NCBI GenBank assembly: GCA_031308135.1
Contig: JAHLJT010009436.1
Coordinates: forward strand, 137,460,950-137,524,949
DNA length: 64,000 bases
Direction: 5' to 3'
Origin: Acheta domesticus
Lineage: Eukaryota; Arthropoda; Insecta; Orthoptera; Gryllidae
A model generated the notes under the pieces. It was not told the DNA's origin, did not search any database, and was given only the letters and a program-made list of their open reading frames with translations. Shown here in pieces: positions 1-12,239 of the stretch. The stretch's first letter is position 1, and every line of letters begins with the position of its first letter. The translations under genes and the position numbers were made by a program.

Positions 1-199
1 GCAAATAAGACCAGTTACCGCTGCGCCTTTAGCCCGATATAAATCACAAACGCAACCTGGGTTACAGGACACCATTCAGCACACCGACGTAGTTCTCCTA
101 CCCCTCTTCCGCAGACGGTGACCAGACCCAGCAATACCAGACCGCCTCATAGGAGGAAACCAGTGCGGCCCGTCCGCCAAACGAGTTGTACGTATTTTC

Positions 200-455
200 C
201 ACAGAGCCATCGTTCATTTCGAGGGATGGCGGTGAAGGGAGCAGGGAGGAGGGGGACTCGCGCCCCTCGGCGCACGACGCCCAAACGACGCGGGCCGAGC
301 GGCGATCGACCGGCGCGGCGTCCTGCACCCCTGAACGCCCTCGCGCTCGCGCTCGCGCTCGCGCCCGAATTCTTGCGGTGAAAGGCAGGCACCGCGACGC
401 CGCGGCGGGCCGGTCTCGCCGCGAAGGGTCGGCCGCGCGCCGGCCGCTACTACTT
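200..455. other. GC-rich, CpG-rich island with a GCGCTC hexamer run
   Basis: This is a dense CpG segment inside AT-rich DNA. It carries a short run of the hexamer GCGCTC at about 340-365. Overlapping open frames exist on both strands, but all are Arg/Ala/Pro-rich and look like by-products of GC composition. It could be a CpG-island promoter for a gene outside the window, but no TATA box, initiator or splice structure could be tied to it. Confidence 0.6.
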
Positions 456-1020
456 GCATTTGTACATATAGGCCTCTCTCCCGCTGGCACTACATTTGGT
501 TACCACAAAAACACATATGCCACCATTTAGAACTATTTAATTGCTAATTAATTTCGCAAAAATTAAATTTTTTGTTCTTCACATTTCCCAGTAATTAAGT
601 GTAAGCTGGCCGAATATTCAGCTGTCACACCACTTTCGGTTACCACAAAAACAAATATGCCATCTTGTAGATTTAATTGCTAATTAATTACGCAAAAATA
701 AGCTTAAGAGTAAGAGTATAAATGCGAGCGTGAATGAAAACATAAATGAAAAAAGAAGAAGAAAACATGAACAGTCTCAAAGAACTTTCAAACTATATCG
801 TAAATCAATTATTTATTTAAAACTCAATGAGCCCAAAGAGGCACTTGTCAGTAGTTTTAGTCTTAGGGATTAGTTAGTACTTTTAAGATATAAGCCCTCC
901 ACATATTCCATGAGCCAAAACGGCTGAATTCTATTATAAGCCCCTAAACTTGAATAAACTCGCGCCTCTCAAGGGCAACTGGAGAGGGGGAAATTGAGAA
1001 ATACTATTTGCGTGCGTCTG

Positions 1021-1025
1021 CACAC

Positions 1026-1076
<51 letters not shown>
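1021..1076. repeat. (CA)n microsatellite
   Basis: The tract is almost pure CA dinucleotide with two CATA interruptions near its start. The open frames around it contain only Thr/His or Cys/Val runs from the repeat and are not genes. Confidence 0.97.
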
Positions 1077-1077
<1 letters not shown>

Positions 1078-1130
1078 GAGCTGTAAGACGCGCGCCGCCA
1101 GAGCGACGAAGTTCCGTATGCAACAATGCG

Positions 1131-1275
1131 CAGCTCACAAACCATATGATGCTTCTTCGATTCGTGGACAAGTCGTACATAGCTCATGAAGCAAAGAATG
1201 CGTCTTCGTCCATCACATATGCCCTTAAAGCCCGATTCATATTGTCGTTTTTCATCGATACAGAAAAGTGACGGA
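1131..1275 (+). repeat. 49-bp satellite family, array 1 (about 3 copies)
   Basis: Units begin with CAGCTCAC-like words at 1131, TAGCTCAT at 1180 and a more diverged AGCCCGAT at about 1229, giving 49-base spacing. Each continues with an ACCATAT-like block and a TTTTTCATC-like block. The same unit makes up array 2 some 650 bases downstream, so the two arrays belong to one satellite-like family. Confidence 0.75.
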
Positions 1276-1871
1276 CCAGACGGGATGTAATTTGAATAGA
1301 AAAATGACGCATGCTTCATTTTTCGGTATTTTAATCCAGATCGAATATGGCGCTCCTGGCAGCACTTTCCGGAACTTTTTTTCTCGTTTGCTAAGCGTGT
1401 GGTGCGATTTGTTCCTTGTGTGCAATTTGACAGCGAAGTAATGTATTGAATAGTAAAGTGAAGTGATTAGTTTGATGATAAATGACACGCGTTTATTCTA
1501 ATGTCTCGTTCCATGCTCAGTACTAAACTAACCTAATTAATTTGTTTCTATTCATGCAAAGTTCAACTGTTTGATCTTCGGCGCTTATTGCGACTTCACA
1601 GGAAATACGATTACGTGCAGAAAACGAAATGACTATGTAAAACGCTGGATCTTGTTCATCCACTTTTGATACCGAAAGAGAACCGCGTAGAAACAATAGT
1701 GTTTTTATCCAGTTTCTGTATAGAGAAATTATGAAAAATGTTCATCTACAACGGGCTTAAGACCCAATTTACACCTTTACTTTTGACGAACGCTTTCAGG
1801 AGTTTTAGCGAAGGCGCACATGCGCACAGAGGCTTCTGAGGCGGCGGAACCGCTGTAGGCATGCGCGTGTC

Positions 1872-2090
1872 TTACAGCTCACGAACCGCATTGTGTTTCT
1901 TTAACCGATAAACGAGCCATATATTGCTCACGCACCATCAAATTTGTCTTCATCCGGTGGGCAAACCATGCACAGCTCACGAACCATATTGTGTTTTTTC
2001 ATCCAGTAGATAAGACATGCACAACTCCCGTGTCACACACCACGTTTTCACCCAGTAGATAAGTCTCGTGTCCAGCTCACGAGTCACTTA
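1872..2090 (+). repeat. 49-bp satellite family, array 2 (about 4.5 copies)
   Basis: CAGCTCAC-like words start at 1875, 1924, 1973, 2022 and 2073, spaced 49, 49, 49 and 51 bases. Within each unit the order is CAGCTCACGAACC, then a GTGTTTTTTCATCC-like block, then GTAGATAAG. The third and fourth units are the most alike. The array follows a GC-richer stretch with CATGCGC words at about 1818-1866. Confidence 0.85.
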
Positions 2091-2099
2091 ATAAGCCTT

Positions 2100-3955
2100 C
2101 GCTTTTTGCCTTTGGATTGACAACTGAGCGGCAGTAAATCGATTCCTTCACGTTGAGTACGATAAAGGGTAAGAGCCAAAATCTGTAGCTAATTTGCAAA
2201 TAGGTTTTATTACATGGGAGCAAATATTGTTTCATAATCAATTCTTGCCAAAATAATACTTATTGCTTCTGAATCCATAATTCAACTTAATAGTGTCAGA
2301 ACTAGGGTTGGGATTCTAGAGCTTATGAAGACGTGAACAGATTGCACATCTTACTCAAACTCTTAATACGCCACACACAGCTTTGAACGGTTTCTTGACG
2401 TTAAATAAATAAATATTAAAGTGATGAGGACGAAGGAAGAATATGAAAGCCCAGCAAGAATGAATGAAGCAAGGTCTTCAACTTTGTCAAACGAAAAACA
2501 TTCTTGCAACTGTTACCTCCAATAACAAAAGACGAACAAACAAATGTATAACGGAAACTTTTGTTTCCTTATGAAAAAACTTGGCATCGCTACTGCATCT
2601 TTGGCGCAACAGACGGCAGAACTAGACTCAAAAATACGTCACTCCAACAGCCTAACACCAAGACTAGGTTCGGAAACACGATGTTGAAAGTGACGATCAC
2701 GGCATCAATGGCATAAACGTTGCGAATTCTTAAGTGATGACTCAGTACTAATTAAAGAATAGGAAACAGAAACCCGGAAGTAAATACCAGAGAAAAGTTC
2801 TAAATCCTGACAGAGAACAAAACCTCAAACAATAAATAGAGAGAAAGAAAACACAAACATGAAAAAGTTTAGAATGCTCACAATAAGAATGAAAATTTTA
2901 ACAAGAGCATAATCATCAACAATAATTAATTTTCACCTAACTATTCAGATGACTCATTTCTGATAATCTCAAAAATGTCCAAAAACATGTAAAATATTTG
3001 TGTTTTTAAAAGAAAAAGTGACAAGAATGAGAGAAGTAAGTCACGGACAGGACATATAAAATGTTACGAATAAAATAAAGAAAAAAAACGTTGCAAAGAC
3101 AAACTCGACGATATAAAATTTAATAGAAATTGTAACACGTGGAGTTTGGTGTGTAGAGAATTAAATACACACGTAGAATGAAACAACACATTTAGAGATG
3201 CTACGTAATGCAAAAAATTTAATTAAAAGGGAAAAGCGGATAACAAGTGAATAGATCGGCACAGGATAACGAACACCCTTTTGGAGTTGATCTACACATA
3301 AAAGAAGATAGTTGAAGGCGGGTGATGTAATGATGGTGGGGGGGGGCAGAAGATAGACGATCGTAAAGGTGTCTGTAGCGTTCACAAGCGAGATGTAGAA
3401 ATCTTTAATTCGAAGTACTGAAACTAATTTGATGTGCCGAAGAATGAGGTCGAAAGGTTGCAAAATATACACGGAAATAGTAATAGGAATTTTTTACAGA
3501 TATTAGTGAATTTTAGTACGAAAATTAAAACTAAGATAGAGTTAGATAATGTACGAAGGCGGAACATGGATGATAATCACGCCGAGGGAGAATAATGTTG
3601 ATAGGTATGGAAATTGTACATGACATCAGCCAAACGTGCAGACCAGCGCTGAATAAGGAAAGTGAAAAGACATTTTACTTCCCTTTCTCTACCACACATT
3701 TTCTCGGACAAGTTAAATTCGCCTTACATATAAAGAAGCGTTTTCAATATGAGAAACTAGAGTTGCAACAACAGCCCACACCTTCTGGCATTATTGGAAA
3801 TACTAACGTAATACTGAAATATAATTTTTGCCATACTAAAAACTCAATTTCAATTTGAAAATCTCCAATTCAAACTAAGCGTTTATAGTGCGTATCTTCG
3901 TTTATTTCGATAGCAGGGAATAGTAGTCATTTAGCAAACATTAATAAGTATTGTT
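2100..3955. other. AT-rich DNA, no gene or repeat recognised
   Basis: The segment is AT-rich with frequent stops in all frames. Its only open frames are two of roughly 90-100 codons (3161-3472 minus, 3595-3858 plus), with no recognisable domain. A G homopolymer of about seven bases lies near 3350. I see nothing else. Confidence 0.5.
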
Positions 3956-3959
3956 TAAG

Positions 3960-4390
3960 AAAATGATCACTACATTATGTAAGAAAATGATACCTACCTC
4001 TATTAAATATCCTTCACACTATTCAAAAACAAATTTAATCAAAAAATTTGGTGCCTTTTTTTAAGGTACCAAGGGCTTCAAGCAAAGTACCCTCCCCAAA
4101 ATTAAAATATCCGTTTCAAATTCTTCAAACTCAAGGTCACGCGACGTCAGCCACATCGATTGGAGAATATCAATTATGGTGAAAATCCTGCTTACGGTTT
4201 AGCCGGTACCTTTTTCACAGAGAGACGGACAGACGTGTACTGTCAAATTTTTCAATATCAAGAACTTACAAGACATGTATTCTGGCTATCGAACGTGTTA
4301 GAGGAAGTGTAGGAATAAGATTTATCAACTTTTTTGGTACTAGGGCCAGGCAATAAGAGTTTTCTTCCCTCAGCATTACAACACGTTCTC
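3960..4390 (+). mobile_element. Family A noncoding element fragment
   Basis: This aligns by eye with 56930-57410. Both have a TTTCAAAT block, then a GTCAG..ATCGAT..GGAGAAT block, then a GAAAATC..GCT..ACGGTTTAG block, then a CACAGA..GACGGAC block, and end in GCATTACA. No coding capacity remains. It lies in the same orientation as the left arm of the 55.4-62.3 kb structure. The class is unknown to me; it resembles noncoding parts of DNA transposons common in arthropods. Confidence 0.7.
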
Positions 4391-4630
4391 TATTTTGTGT
4401 AACCAGTCGCGAGAAAGTAAAAGATCTTGGCAATAAACGGATATCACAAATTTAAAATATTAATAAGTTTAATACTTTAGAAAAGGATTAGAAATAGAAA
4501 CGTCACGGTAAGGTCTGATCAATAGCTCTAAACAATTTTTGCTGCGTGGGATATAAAGGAAGAAACATTCCAGTACCAGTGTTTTATCTAAATTGGATGC
4601 GTCTGAAGTTACTGATTCTCTGCAACCCTT
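4390..4630. other. AT-rich spacer, nothing recognised
   Basis: A 65-codon minus-strand open frame (4469-4666) runs through this spacer into the minisatellite. It has no recognisable domain and is not supported as a gene. Confidence 0.4.
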
Positions 4631-4768
4631 AATGTAATTAATTAATAAATTACGAGTAATTAACATAATAAATTACAAGTAAGCAATATAATAAATTATG
4701 AGTAATTAATATAATAAATTACGAGAAATTAATATAATAAATTACGAGTAATAAATATAACAAATTAG
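4631..4768. repeat. 23-bp AT-rich minisatellite, six copies
   Basis: Six consecutive 23-base units fill exactly 138 bases. The consensus reads roughly GAGTAATTAATATAATAA followed by ATTAC. The last unit ends where the family C repeat begins at 4769, so the array may have grown from the AT-rich edge of that insertion. Confidence 0.9.
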
Positions 4769-4995
4769 GTAACGGGGAAAATGTTCCGCAGAGAGAGAAA
4801 CCTAGAGGGGAACACCCCGCAAGCCGATGAGTAGATCGGCGCCAAAACTCGCCTACCAGCGGAGGATATAACCTGGGATATAACCATCTCGCGGGATATA
4901 ACCAGCACTGTTCTTACGGGACTAATTACAGTGGTAGATGAAGCCCCGAGGAACACAAAATGTTCACACATATTTTCCATGTTTATGTGCTTAAA
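4769..4995 (-). mobile_element. Family C dispersed repeat, copy 1
   Basis: Read on the minus strand, this copy carries a TTCCTCGGGGC block, an ATTAGTCCCGT block, then GCGCCGAT and CATCGGCTTGC. The same ordered blocks occur at 32140-32350 (plus), 45700-45930 (plus) and 49340-49545 (minus). The frame reads F-L-G-A-S, then V-I-S-P-V, then R-E, and stays open here. I do not know the family. The tRNA-like part of the longer copies is absent; the 23-bp array sits there instead. Confidence 0.75.
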
Positions 4996-4999
4996 TTCC

Positions 5000-5530
5000 A
5001 AAATCAATTTCTTTTAAACTGTCCTGTAATATACTAAAGAGTTCATTTAGCATCGTTAAATTAGTGGTCTTGTCTCTACATATGGAAACTAGATAAGTTA
5101 ATTCTTCACTGGTGAAAACTGGCTAACGTATCACCTTCGATTATATAATGTACCACGTCACAAAAGGTGTCAAGATCTATAATTGGCTTTCTTATCATAA
5201 GTAATGTATATCATACACTTGAAGTGACATACACATACACTTTCCTAATAAAAAAATTCGAACCGGTAGAAGATTTGATTCACGGAGAAAATAATTACAA
5301 TTTTCATAACGCATCCTGGGATCAAGAAAAAGACTGAATTTAAGAACAACAAAACCAGCCTAATGGTCCAGAAACATTTTAGTCCCCAAAACAATTGGTA
5401 TCACGTTATTTTTGAAACGAAAATATAGTCACACATATTAATTAACATTAAAATCCAAACGCCCCTCAACCCCAGCAGGTACCAATTTCGCCCGGCTTCT
5501 ACTTCTGTCCTTCGCCCTGAAGTACGGAAC
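5000..5530. other. AT-rich DNA, nothing recognised
   Basis: Short AT-rich stretch with no notable open frame, repeat or regulatory motif. GC content begins to rise near 5480 as the next island starts. Confidence 0.4.
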
Positions 5531-6480
5531 GGCAGGTGGAACCGAATAGCGACGGAATAAAAGAGGAGGTGGCTAGCTACCGCTCGTCAGCCACCATTTG
5601 CCTACGCGCGCGTCTGGAGGCGTCGAGCGGGAGCCGCGGAATCAGGCGACGGCGGCCGCCCGTAAAGCAGCAAGGAGCGACGCGTCGCCTGCAGACAGGT
5701 CGTAAAGCGCCGACAGGGAACGGCCGGCGACGAAGGTGCGCAGGCAGCAGGGGAGGGAGCGGTGACGAGAACGAGCGGACGGACCGAAACGAGAACGAGA
5801 GCGAGCCCGAGCGACTGAATGAAACGAGAACAAGAGCGACCGGACGGACGGACCTAAACGTGGACGAGAGTGCGTGGATTGACTGAAACGAGAAAAAAGA
5901 GCGGCGGACGGGCCGAGACGAGAAAGAGAGCGGCCGACGGACAAACGAAAACGAGAACGGACGGAAGGACCGAAATCAGAACGAGCGCGAGAGGGCGGAC
6001 TGAAACGAGTAAGAGAACGGCCGACGAACCGAAATGAGAAGGAGAGCGAGTGGACGGACCTAAACGTGAACGAGAGCGGGTGGACGGGCTGAAACGAGAA
6101 AGAGAGCGGCGGACGGTCTGAGATGAGAAAGAGAGCGGCGGACGGTCTGAGATGAGAAAGAGAGCGTCGACCGATAAACGAAAACGGAAGTACCGAAATG
6201 AGAACGAGAGCGAGCGGACGGACCGAAACGAGAACGAGAGCGAATAGATGGACCGAAATGACAACGAGAACGGCTGGACGAATGCGTTGGGAGGTATTTA
6301 CTAGATGAGGGCAGGTCGCGACAAGGGCGAGCCGGGATGAGAGCGGGTGGAGATGAGGTGAGATGAGAAAAGGGCGGAAGGGCGTTTGAAAGCGGCGGGG
6401 AAGATGGAGATGACGGTGGCGGACGGCGGCGGTGGAGGCGAGACGGTCCTGAAGAAGTAAGAAAAGATAGTGGCGACATC
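5530..6480. repeat. Purine-rich GC island built of a degenerate ~30-bp minisatellite
   Basis: From about 5750 to 6290 the plus strand repeats units of about 29-34 bases. They are built from GAACGAGAGCGAGCGGACGG-like and ACCGAAACGAG-like words. Two adjacent 29-base units near 6105-6165 are identical. From 6300 to 6480 a looser GATGAG/GGCGG pattern follows. The minus-strand open frames of 100-186 codons here (Ser/Arg/Phe-rich) are translations of the repeat. Strong purine bias on one strand could favour triplex or R-loop formation; that is inference. Confidence 0.8.
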
Positions 6481-6830
6481 ACGCAATGGAAAGGAGATAG
6501 CATCAGTTTGAGAGCGAGCGAACGCGCCAACCAGCTAAAAAGTGTGTAAAGCTTGTAAAGATGGGCAGTCTTTTCAATAACGACCCTTGGAGATACGTTC
6601 GTAGAGATCGGAGTGGGCATATTCCACTAGGGTCTCTATCCCCTGTCCGGTCAGACGAGCGGAATTTCGTATTATGGAATGTTTTTCTGTATTGCCTTGT
6701 AGAGAGGAAGCGATAGTAAATTAAATACGATGTTTTGCAAATTAAATAATATAAATTAATAAAAATGTATGTTCGGGCCCACAGCAAAGCAGAAATAAAT
6801 ACGTTTATTTCACAAGCAAGGCAGAACAGT
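6480..6830. other. AT-rich spacer, nothing recognised
   Basis: A transition from the purine-rich island into AT-rich DNA, without a supported feature. Confidence 0.4.
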
Positions 6831-7400
6831 TGAATTGCGTAATCGGCAGAGCGCGGCCGTTGAGTAGGTGTCACGTATCGCCTTCACATCCGTTGTTCTG
6901 CGTATTCTTCAACGAACGGCAACGGACGGGCGTGGCCGCTCGTACGTGTCCGCCTGCCCATCTCGCCCCCACAGCGCGGTCCGTTGGAGGAGCAACGGAC
7001 AAAAACTGCCAGATCATTGCAAATCCAGATCAAATGGCAAATGGTAATTGGCCATCGCCATCCCCACCTCTGCGCGCGTGAGAGCCCTTTCCTAACGTCT
7101 CTGCCCCAACCGAATTCGGCTTAACCGACTTCGTTAGTCCGCATAAAGACACCGTACAAGATAGACGCGTGTGTTCAGGGCTCCGCGCAGTAGCGTGTAA
7201 AGAAAGTATAATCGTGCAAATGAGCTGCATACGGCTCGCACATAAATTGTTTAATCGTGGCAGTGCACGCTTTAATTGTGTCTGTCGCTCTTGCGTGGGT
7301 TTGCGCCCGCAATTTTGGTTGAACTATGTAACTCGCGGCTGCTTCTGGTCAGCGCAAGGTAGCCACGGCGGTCCAAGGTGTCACTACAATAACTACGCTT
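6830..7400. other. Moderately GC-rich, CpG-containing segment
   Basis: CpG-containing words are common compared with the flanks. Several open frames of 60-90 codons overlap on both strands with no recognisable domain. It could be a decayed island or promoter region. Two near-copies of CAAATCCAGATC / CAAATGGCAAATGG occur near 7018-7045. Confidence 0.35.
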
Positions 7401-9320
7401 GGACAGGTGTATTAATGCACCAAGAGAAATTTTCATCTTAATTCTGTGCTTCTTGTGCATTTACTGTGTGAATACTGTGCATTTACTTATTAAATATTGT
7501 TTGTGCTGGAAACTTGCTCGTATATGCATCCTGCACTCCTGCGCCAATCCCAAGAGCTATCAAAGGGTTTCGGGACTACTGTACTTCATCACTACAGTCC
7601 ATTTATACAGTCCACTCATGAACATTAAGTGTATAGTAGCCCCGAACAATGTATTTCATCAAGTTCACTGAATGTCGTGCGATGCAATGGCAGATAAAAT
7701 GAACTGTTGGAAACAAAATATTTTTTCTTTGATTATCTAAATGCATTACCCATTGTACTTATTATTTTTAGATATTCGACATTACATATGAATTTCCGTC
7801 AATAATTGCGACGCGACGTTACTTTATGAATCAGTACAAAGTGTTGAAAAGAATGAATTTTATTTTAGAGAAAATACACAAATACCGAAATTTATAAAAT
7901 TGTGAATGCAATTAACAAATGGTAGCATTTGAAGGGGAAGCAATAGCACAACTTAACTACTTGGAAAACTATGGATTGTACTAATGCGGATGTAGCAAGA
8001 GGTTGACTTGTTTTCGTCTGAGCCGTACATTATTTCTAAGCGTGTGGGTCGAAAGATATTTTCTGTTACTTTTACCTCATTGTATCTGCAAATCTACAAG
8101 TGTTTAATTTTGTATTGAATCTTTCTGTATTTTTGGTCAGAGAAACATTTTTAATAATGATTATAGCTCCATTCCCGCATTATTAGTTATAAGTGAATCC
8201 AGTTGTTTCATATTCTGCGGTATTTATTTATCACATTCTTAGATTCTTTGTATTATATTTCATTTAATTTTTTTTATTTCATTGATTACTCATCTTTAAT
8301 AAGATAAACACAAATGTTAAAAACGGAAATTTTGTACATCGTTTACACCGAAAACAAAATAATTAAGTTCATCCCGTAATTTTTATTGTTTGCTTAACCC
8401 AAAATATATATTCGTCAATTCGCTGGGAATCATTCACGAATTGCGTTTAGCGATTTGAATGGGAATTCGAAATTCGTCAAACGGTGGCTATAATACCACT
8501 GTGGGTGCAGACGAGATAATAGAAATGATGTTGAGGATGAAGGTAGCAACACAAACTACTTAGTTGCATAAAACTTGTACTAACTAAAATGAAAATATTT
8601 AGCAAGATATGCGACTGTAATAGCAGGAAGCATGGAGATACTTGAATAAGCAATAACAGCTACTTTAGCAAAAGGTGAAAAACATACGATGGTGTAAAGT
8701 ATTCTGATTCTAGTGCTGTCTCCGTAACAAGTTCTTCAATCCCTAGAATTGATTTTGTGAAGTTATTTTTACGAGACCTTCCAAAGACGATAGTAATTTA
8801 TGTTCTGGGGCAGCAGCAGTCAATTTCTTCGAGACTGCGATGTATTGGGAAATAAATAAAATCAGGTTGTGGTGGACATTAACATTTTTATGTCTACTCT
8901 AAAATGGAAAACTATTTGACAGATAAATAGTCACAATGGAGAAGTAAAAGAGATAAAAACAAAAGAACTTAATAACATAAATGTAAAATGCCACGTTCTT
9001 CCTTAGTACCTAGTTACTTTCTGTTCTGGAATTGACGTTGAAACTCAAAATCTAATGATGTTCCAGGATTGTATTAATACGCGCACGTACGTATTTCAAT
9101 ACTCGCAAAGGGGGTCGTAAATGTACTATAAAAAGAATAAAGAAGAATATACAGTCATATCTATAATTAAGCATAGTTAGTAATAAGTTAAATAATTGCG
9201 AAGACCACAAAAATGTCTTCTTAAATTTTCCTGCAAAATCTTTTCTCGTAAATTCAAGTCAGAAATGTTTGATACCGAATTGCTCGATATGCAATCTTCA
9301 TGAAGTTATCTAAACAATAG
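7400..9320. other. AT-rich DNA, nothing recognised
   Basis: Long AT-rich stretch with stops in all frames and no transposon terminus, tandem array or RNA gene that I could support. Confidence 0.5.
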
Positions 9321-9329
9321 GATCTGGAA

Positions 9330-9470
9330 CTATCCGTGGCGTGGCGCGTGGCACGTGGCACATTGGGGCAAAGGGTGGGAGGACGGAGAGGGATTGGGCG
9401 GGACGGGGCGGGAGGGGGCGAGGCATGTCTTAGCGGAAGGGAAGAGGATTGTGGTAAAGCTGGGATAGGC
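9330..9470. other. Short G-rich segment
   Basis: A GTGGC-rich stretch (9331-9365) is followed by GGGCGGGACGGGGCGGGAGG-like sequence at about 9395-9420. Runs of three or more G at close spacing make G-quadruplex formation plausible. No gene is evident. Confidence 0.5.
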
Positions 9471-9649
9471 CTACAGTATACTCTAGGTAGTACTCGTTGC
9501 TTTTCCTCATACAAAGATACTAAACAAATATTTACTCGCACAACGCCGCTATAAAGTTCAGCTACATACTTATTAAACATTTCAAATACGAATTTTCCAG
9601 ACACTTTAATCTCCCGTCTCAAATTCTCTTCAGCCTGAGTAAAAGCTGT

Positions 9650-9900
9650 TGTTACTTTACGGCTCCTCTCAACAGCGACGGCGAGACGTGTTCGGAGGAC
9701 ATTGGCAGCGAGGCGGCGCCGGTGCCGGCGGCGGCGGCGGCGGCGACGACGCCACTGGCGTCACGGCTCCGCCGTGTCTCCGCCACGGTGCGCGATACGA
9801 CACACCCGCAGCCTCCCCCCACCGCCGCCGCCGCCACCGCAGCCATTGCCGCCACTCCCACCGCCACTGCCATCACTCCCACTCTCACCACCATCGCCAT

Positions 9901-9933
<33 letters not shown>

Positions 9934-10400
9934 TATTGCCGCCGCCATCGAAGCCATCGCCATCGCCACCGCCGCCATGGCCACTGCCATTGCCGCTGCC
10001 GCCATCACCACCATCGCTGCCATGCCACTGCCCCCATTGCCAACACTGCCCCCAATGCCACCGCCACCACCGCTGCCATCGCCACCACCACCACCACCAC
10101 CGCCGGCGCCGCCGCCACCACCACCACCGCCGCCGCCGCCACCGCCACCGTCGTCGCCACCGTTTCCACGCCGGAAGAAAGAGACAGCGGCAGCTATCCG
10201 GTGACGCTCCTGCATCCTGTATTTAGCTCCATCAGGAACGGGACTTGCATTTAAAGCGGACGACAGCGACGCAACGGCGAGGCGCACCGCCCGACCCGAA
10301 CGCCGGGAACGGCCTTCGCGCGCTTCAGCGGAGCGGCATCGGCGGGGCGGCGCAGGACGACAGTGGTCAGGCCAGGGCGCCGGTCGGCGGTCAAAATGCT
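9650..10400. repeat. GC-rich island of degenerate (CCG/CCA/CCT)n trinucleotide repeat
   Basis: From about 9800 to 10165 the plus strand is an imperfect CCN trinucleotide array (CCACCG, GCCATC, GCCGCC), flanked by mixed CpG-rich sequence. All frames are open over long spans (Pro, His/Arg, Ala/Thr or Gly-rich), which is expected of such a repeat and is not evidence of a protein. The island edges at about 9660-9790 and 10200-10400 are less repetitive and are the likelier place for regulatory sequence. Confidence 0.85.
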
Positions 10401-12235
10401 GCATGCACTTCAATAGCAATCTATGATCTTCACGTATTTTGTTATAATTTATATATTATCACAAGTTATTTTGTTGCATTAATGCAATTTAATTTTATGT
10501 GCATTACATAAAAATAAATGTAATTAAGTATTAAATTACGAAATATTAATCATTTACTGACAATACACGTGAAATTAATTGAAGAAGTGAACTAATTCTG
10601 TTTTATGTTACTTGACACGGATACGAGGAAATTGAAGACAACTCCAATTTTAATGAAATGTTTTTGAAAATCTTTCTAGTCGTAAACGTTTTGAAATAAA
10701 AGGAAATTTTCAACACAGCGACCTGCAGTGACCTGTATAATAAAGATTGACGTAATAATTAAAATAAGGATTCGCCTGAGAAGCAAATCAGTGTAACAAG
10801 AGATCTGTGAATTGAACTAGATGGAGCCATTGTGTTATATTTTGCCCTTCTTTCAATGGCTCTAGAGTCAAATTACATTCTTGATCATATATCCGCGTAG
10901 TTTAACTGCGTCGAAAGATTTTCTACTGATAATGATGGGTGGACCACATGGGAATGAGAATTACACCGAGTTCAGATGTGGGGGAAAGATGGGAAACGAA
11001 GGATAGAACCTACAACTTTCCTCACAATGAAGTTTTAGTGACTAACAACTTCAATCGGCAACTAAAATGACGGCTGACAACTACAATCGCAAATATGTAG
11101 TAGTACGGTTAATTAAGAATAAAATAGCTTTTGTAGTACAAATTCCGCAAAGGGTTGGATCGTCGACCTCCGCAAAGTCCACACGAGTCTTCTTGTGTCG
11201 TATATTCGATATTCGAACGAGGATGATATTTTTCGTATTTTCGAAATAATGCAAGCTACGTTCAAAATAACATTCTTTGAACATCTACAAAAACTAGTTC
11301 ATGAGGAATTTCATTGATTTCGGGGGGCAGGCAGGTTTTCGCATATTATTGGAATTTTTAACACTCGCAACACTAATTTATTCTCAAAATCTGAATTCCA
11401 GAAGAATGAAATTTCATTTTAGCTCCGAAACACAATCCGTCTGAAGGCGCCCTGACACGAGGTCTTCATGCGGCTGCGACGGCGAGCCTCGCGTGACAGG
11501 CGGCGCATCTCGAAAGAACAGGAGATTTGTTGAACGCCAACGGCTAAAAATATTGTACGTCACGTGAAAGCAAGGATGCATGAAAAATTCGTCATGGGAC
11601 GTCCCAGAAGTATTTTCGGAGAAATATTCCATCTGTACTAAGCACATTAACGAAATGAAATTGCCTATTGTTTGCATAAATATCTAAAATTGTACACGAT
11701 TTGCTATACTCTCTCTGTGAATTTGTAAAAGAATATATTACATATTATTTACACAAAACTTATACAACGAAGGAACCGGAGGGGGTAGTAAAGTTTTGCC
11801 AGTGGAAAAACGAACTGTTGGAATGGACACAAATTGTATAAGAATACAATGAGGATAATAGTGTGTGTGTTCGAAAATCTTCTTGCCCGACCGTGAATTT
11901 CAAACAGCATTAGTATTAATGTAATTCACAACAAAAACTATTTAAAAGATTACAGATTTTAATGAAGTAAATTGAATTGCATGCGAATGAGAGGAAATTT
12001 TGAAAAAGTGCACATGTAATTTTTTTAACCATATCAGTGGGATGTAATATAATTTCGCAATATATTTGCTACATTATGGTCCCGATTAAGAATACTCTTC
12101 ATATCCAAACATTCATCAAAAAGTAACATAAAAATAAAATTATGACTTACATTCGGTTATAGCATCTCATTCACTCATTTGTGCAGCTCTTACATACTTT
12201 AAACCCGAATCTACAAAATGTTACACCCATTTAAT
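10400..12235. other. AT-rich DNA with one small GC patch near 11440-11550
   Basis: Mostly AT-rich with no gene. The GC patch (GGCGCCCTGACACGAGG at about 11447 onward) could be part of an old element, but no partner terminus was found. An 87-codon minus-strand frame over it has no recognisable domain. Confidence 0.4.
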
Positions 12236-12239
12236 AGGA

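Noticed and set aside
9649..10419. Overlapping frames of 160-255 codons on both strands
   Set aside because: They are translations of a CCN triplet repeat (poly-Pro, His/Arg, Gly, Ala). Mutual overlap on both strands rules out reading them as independent genes.
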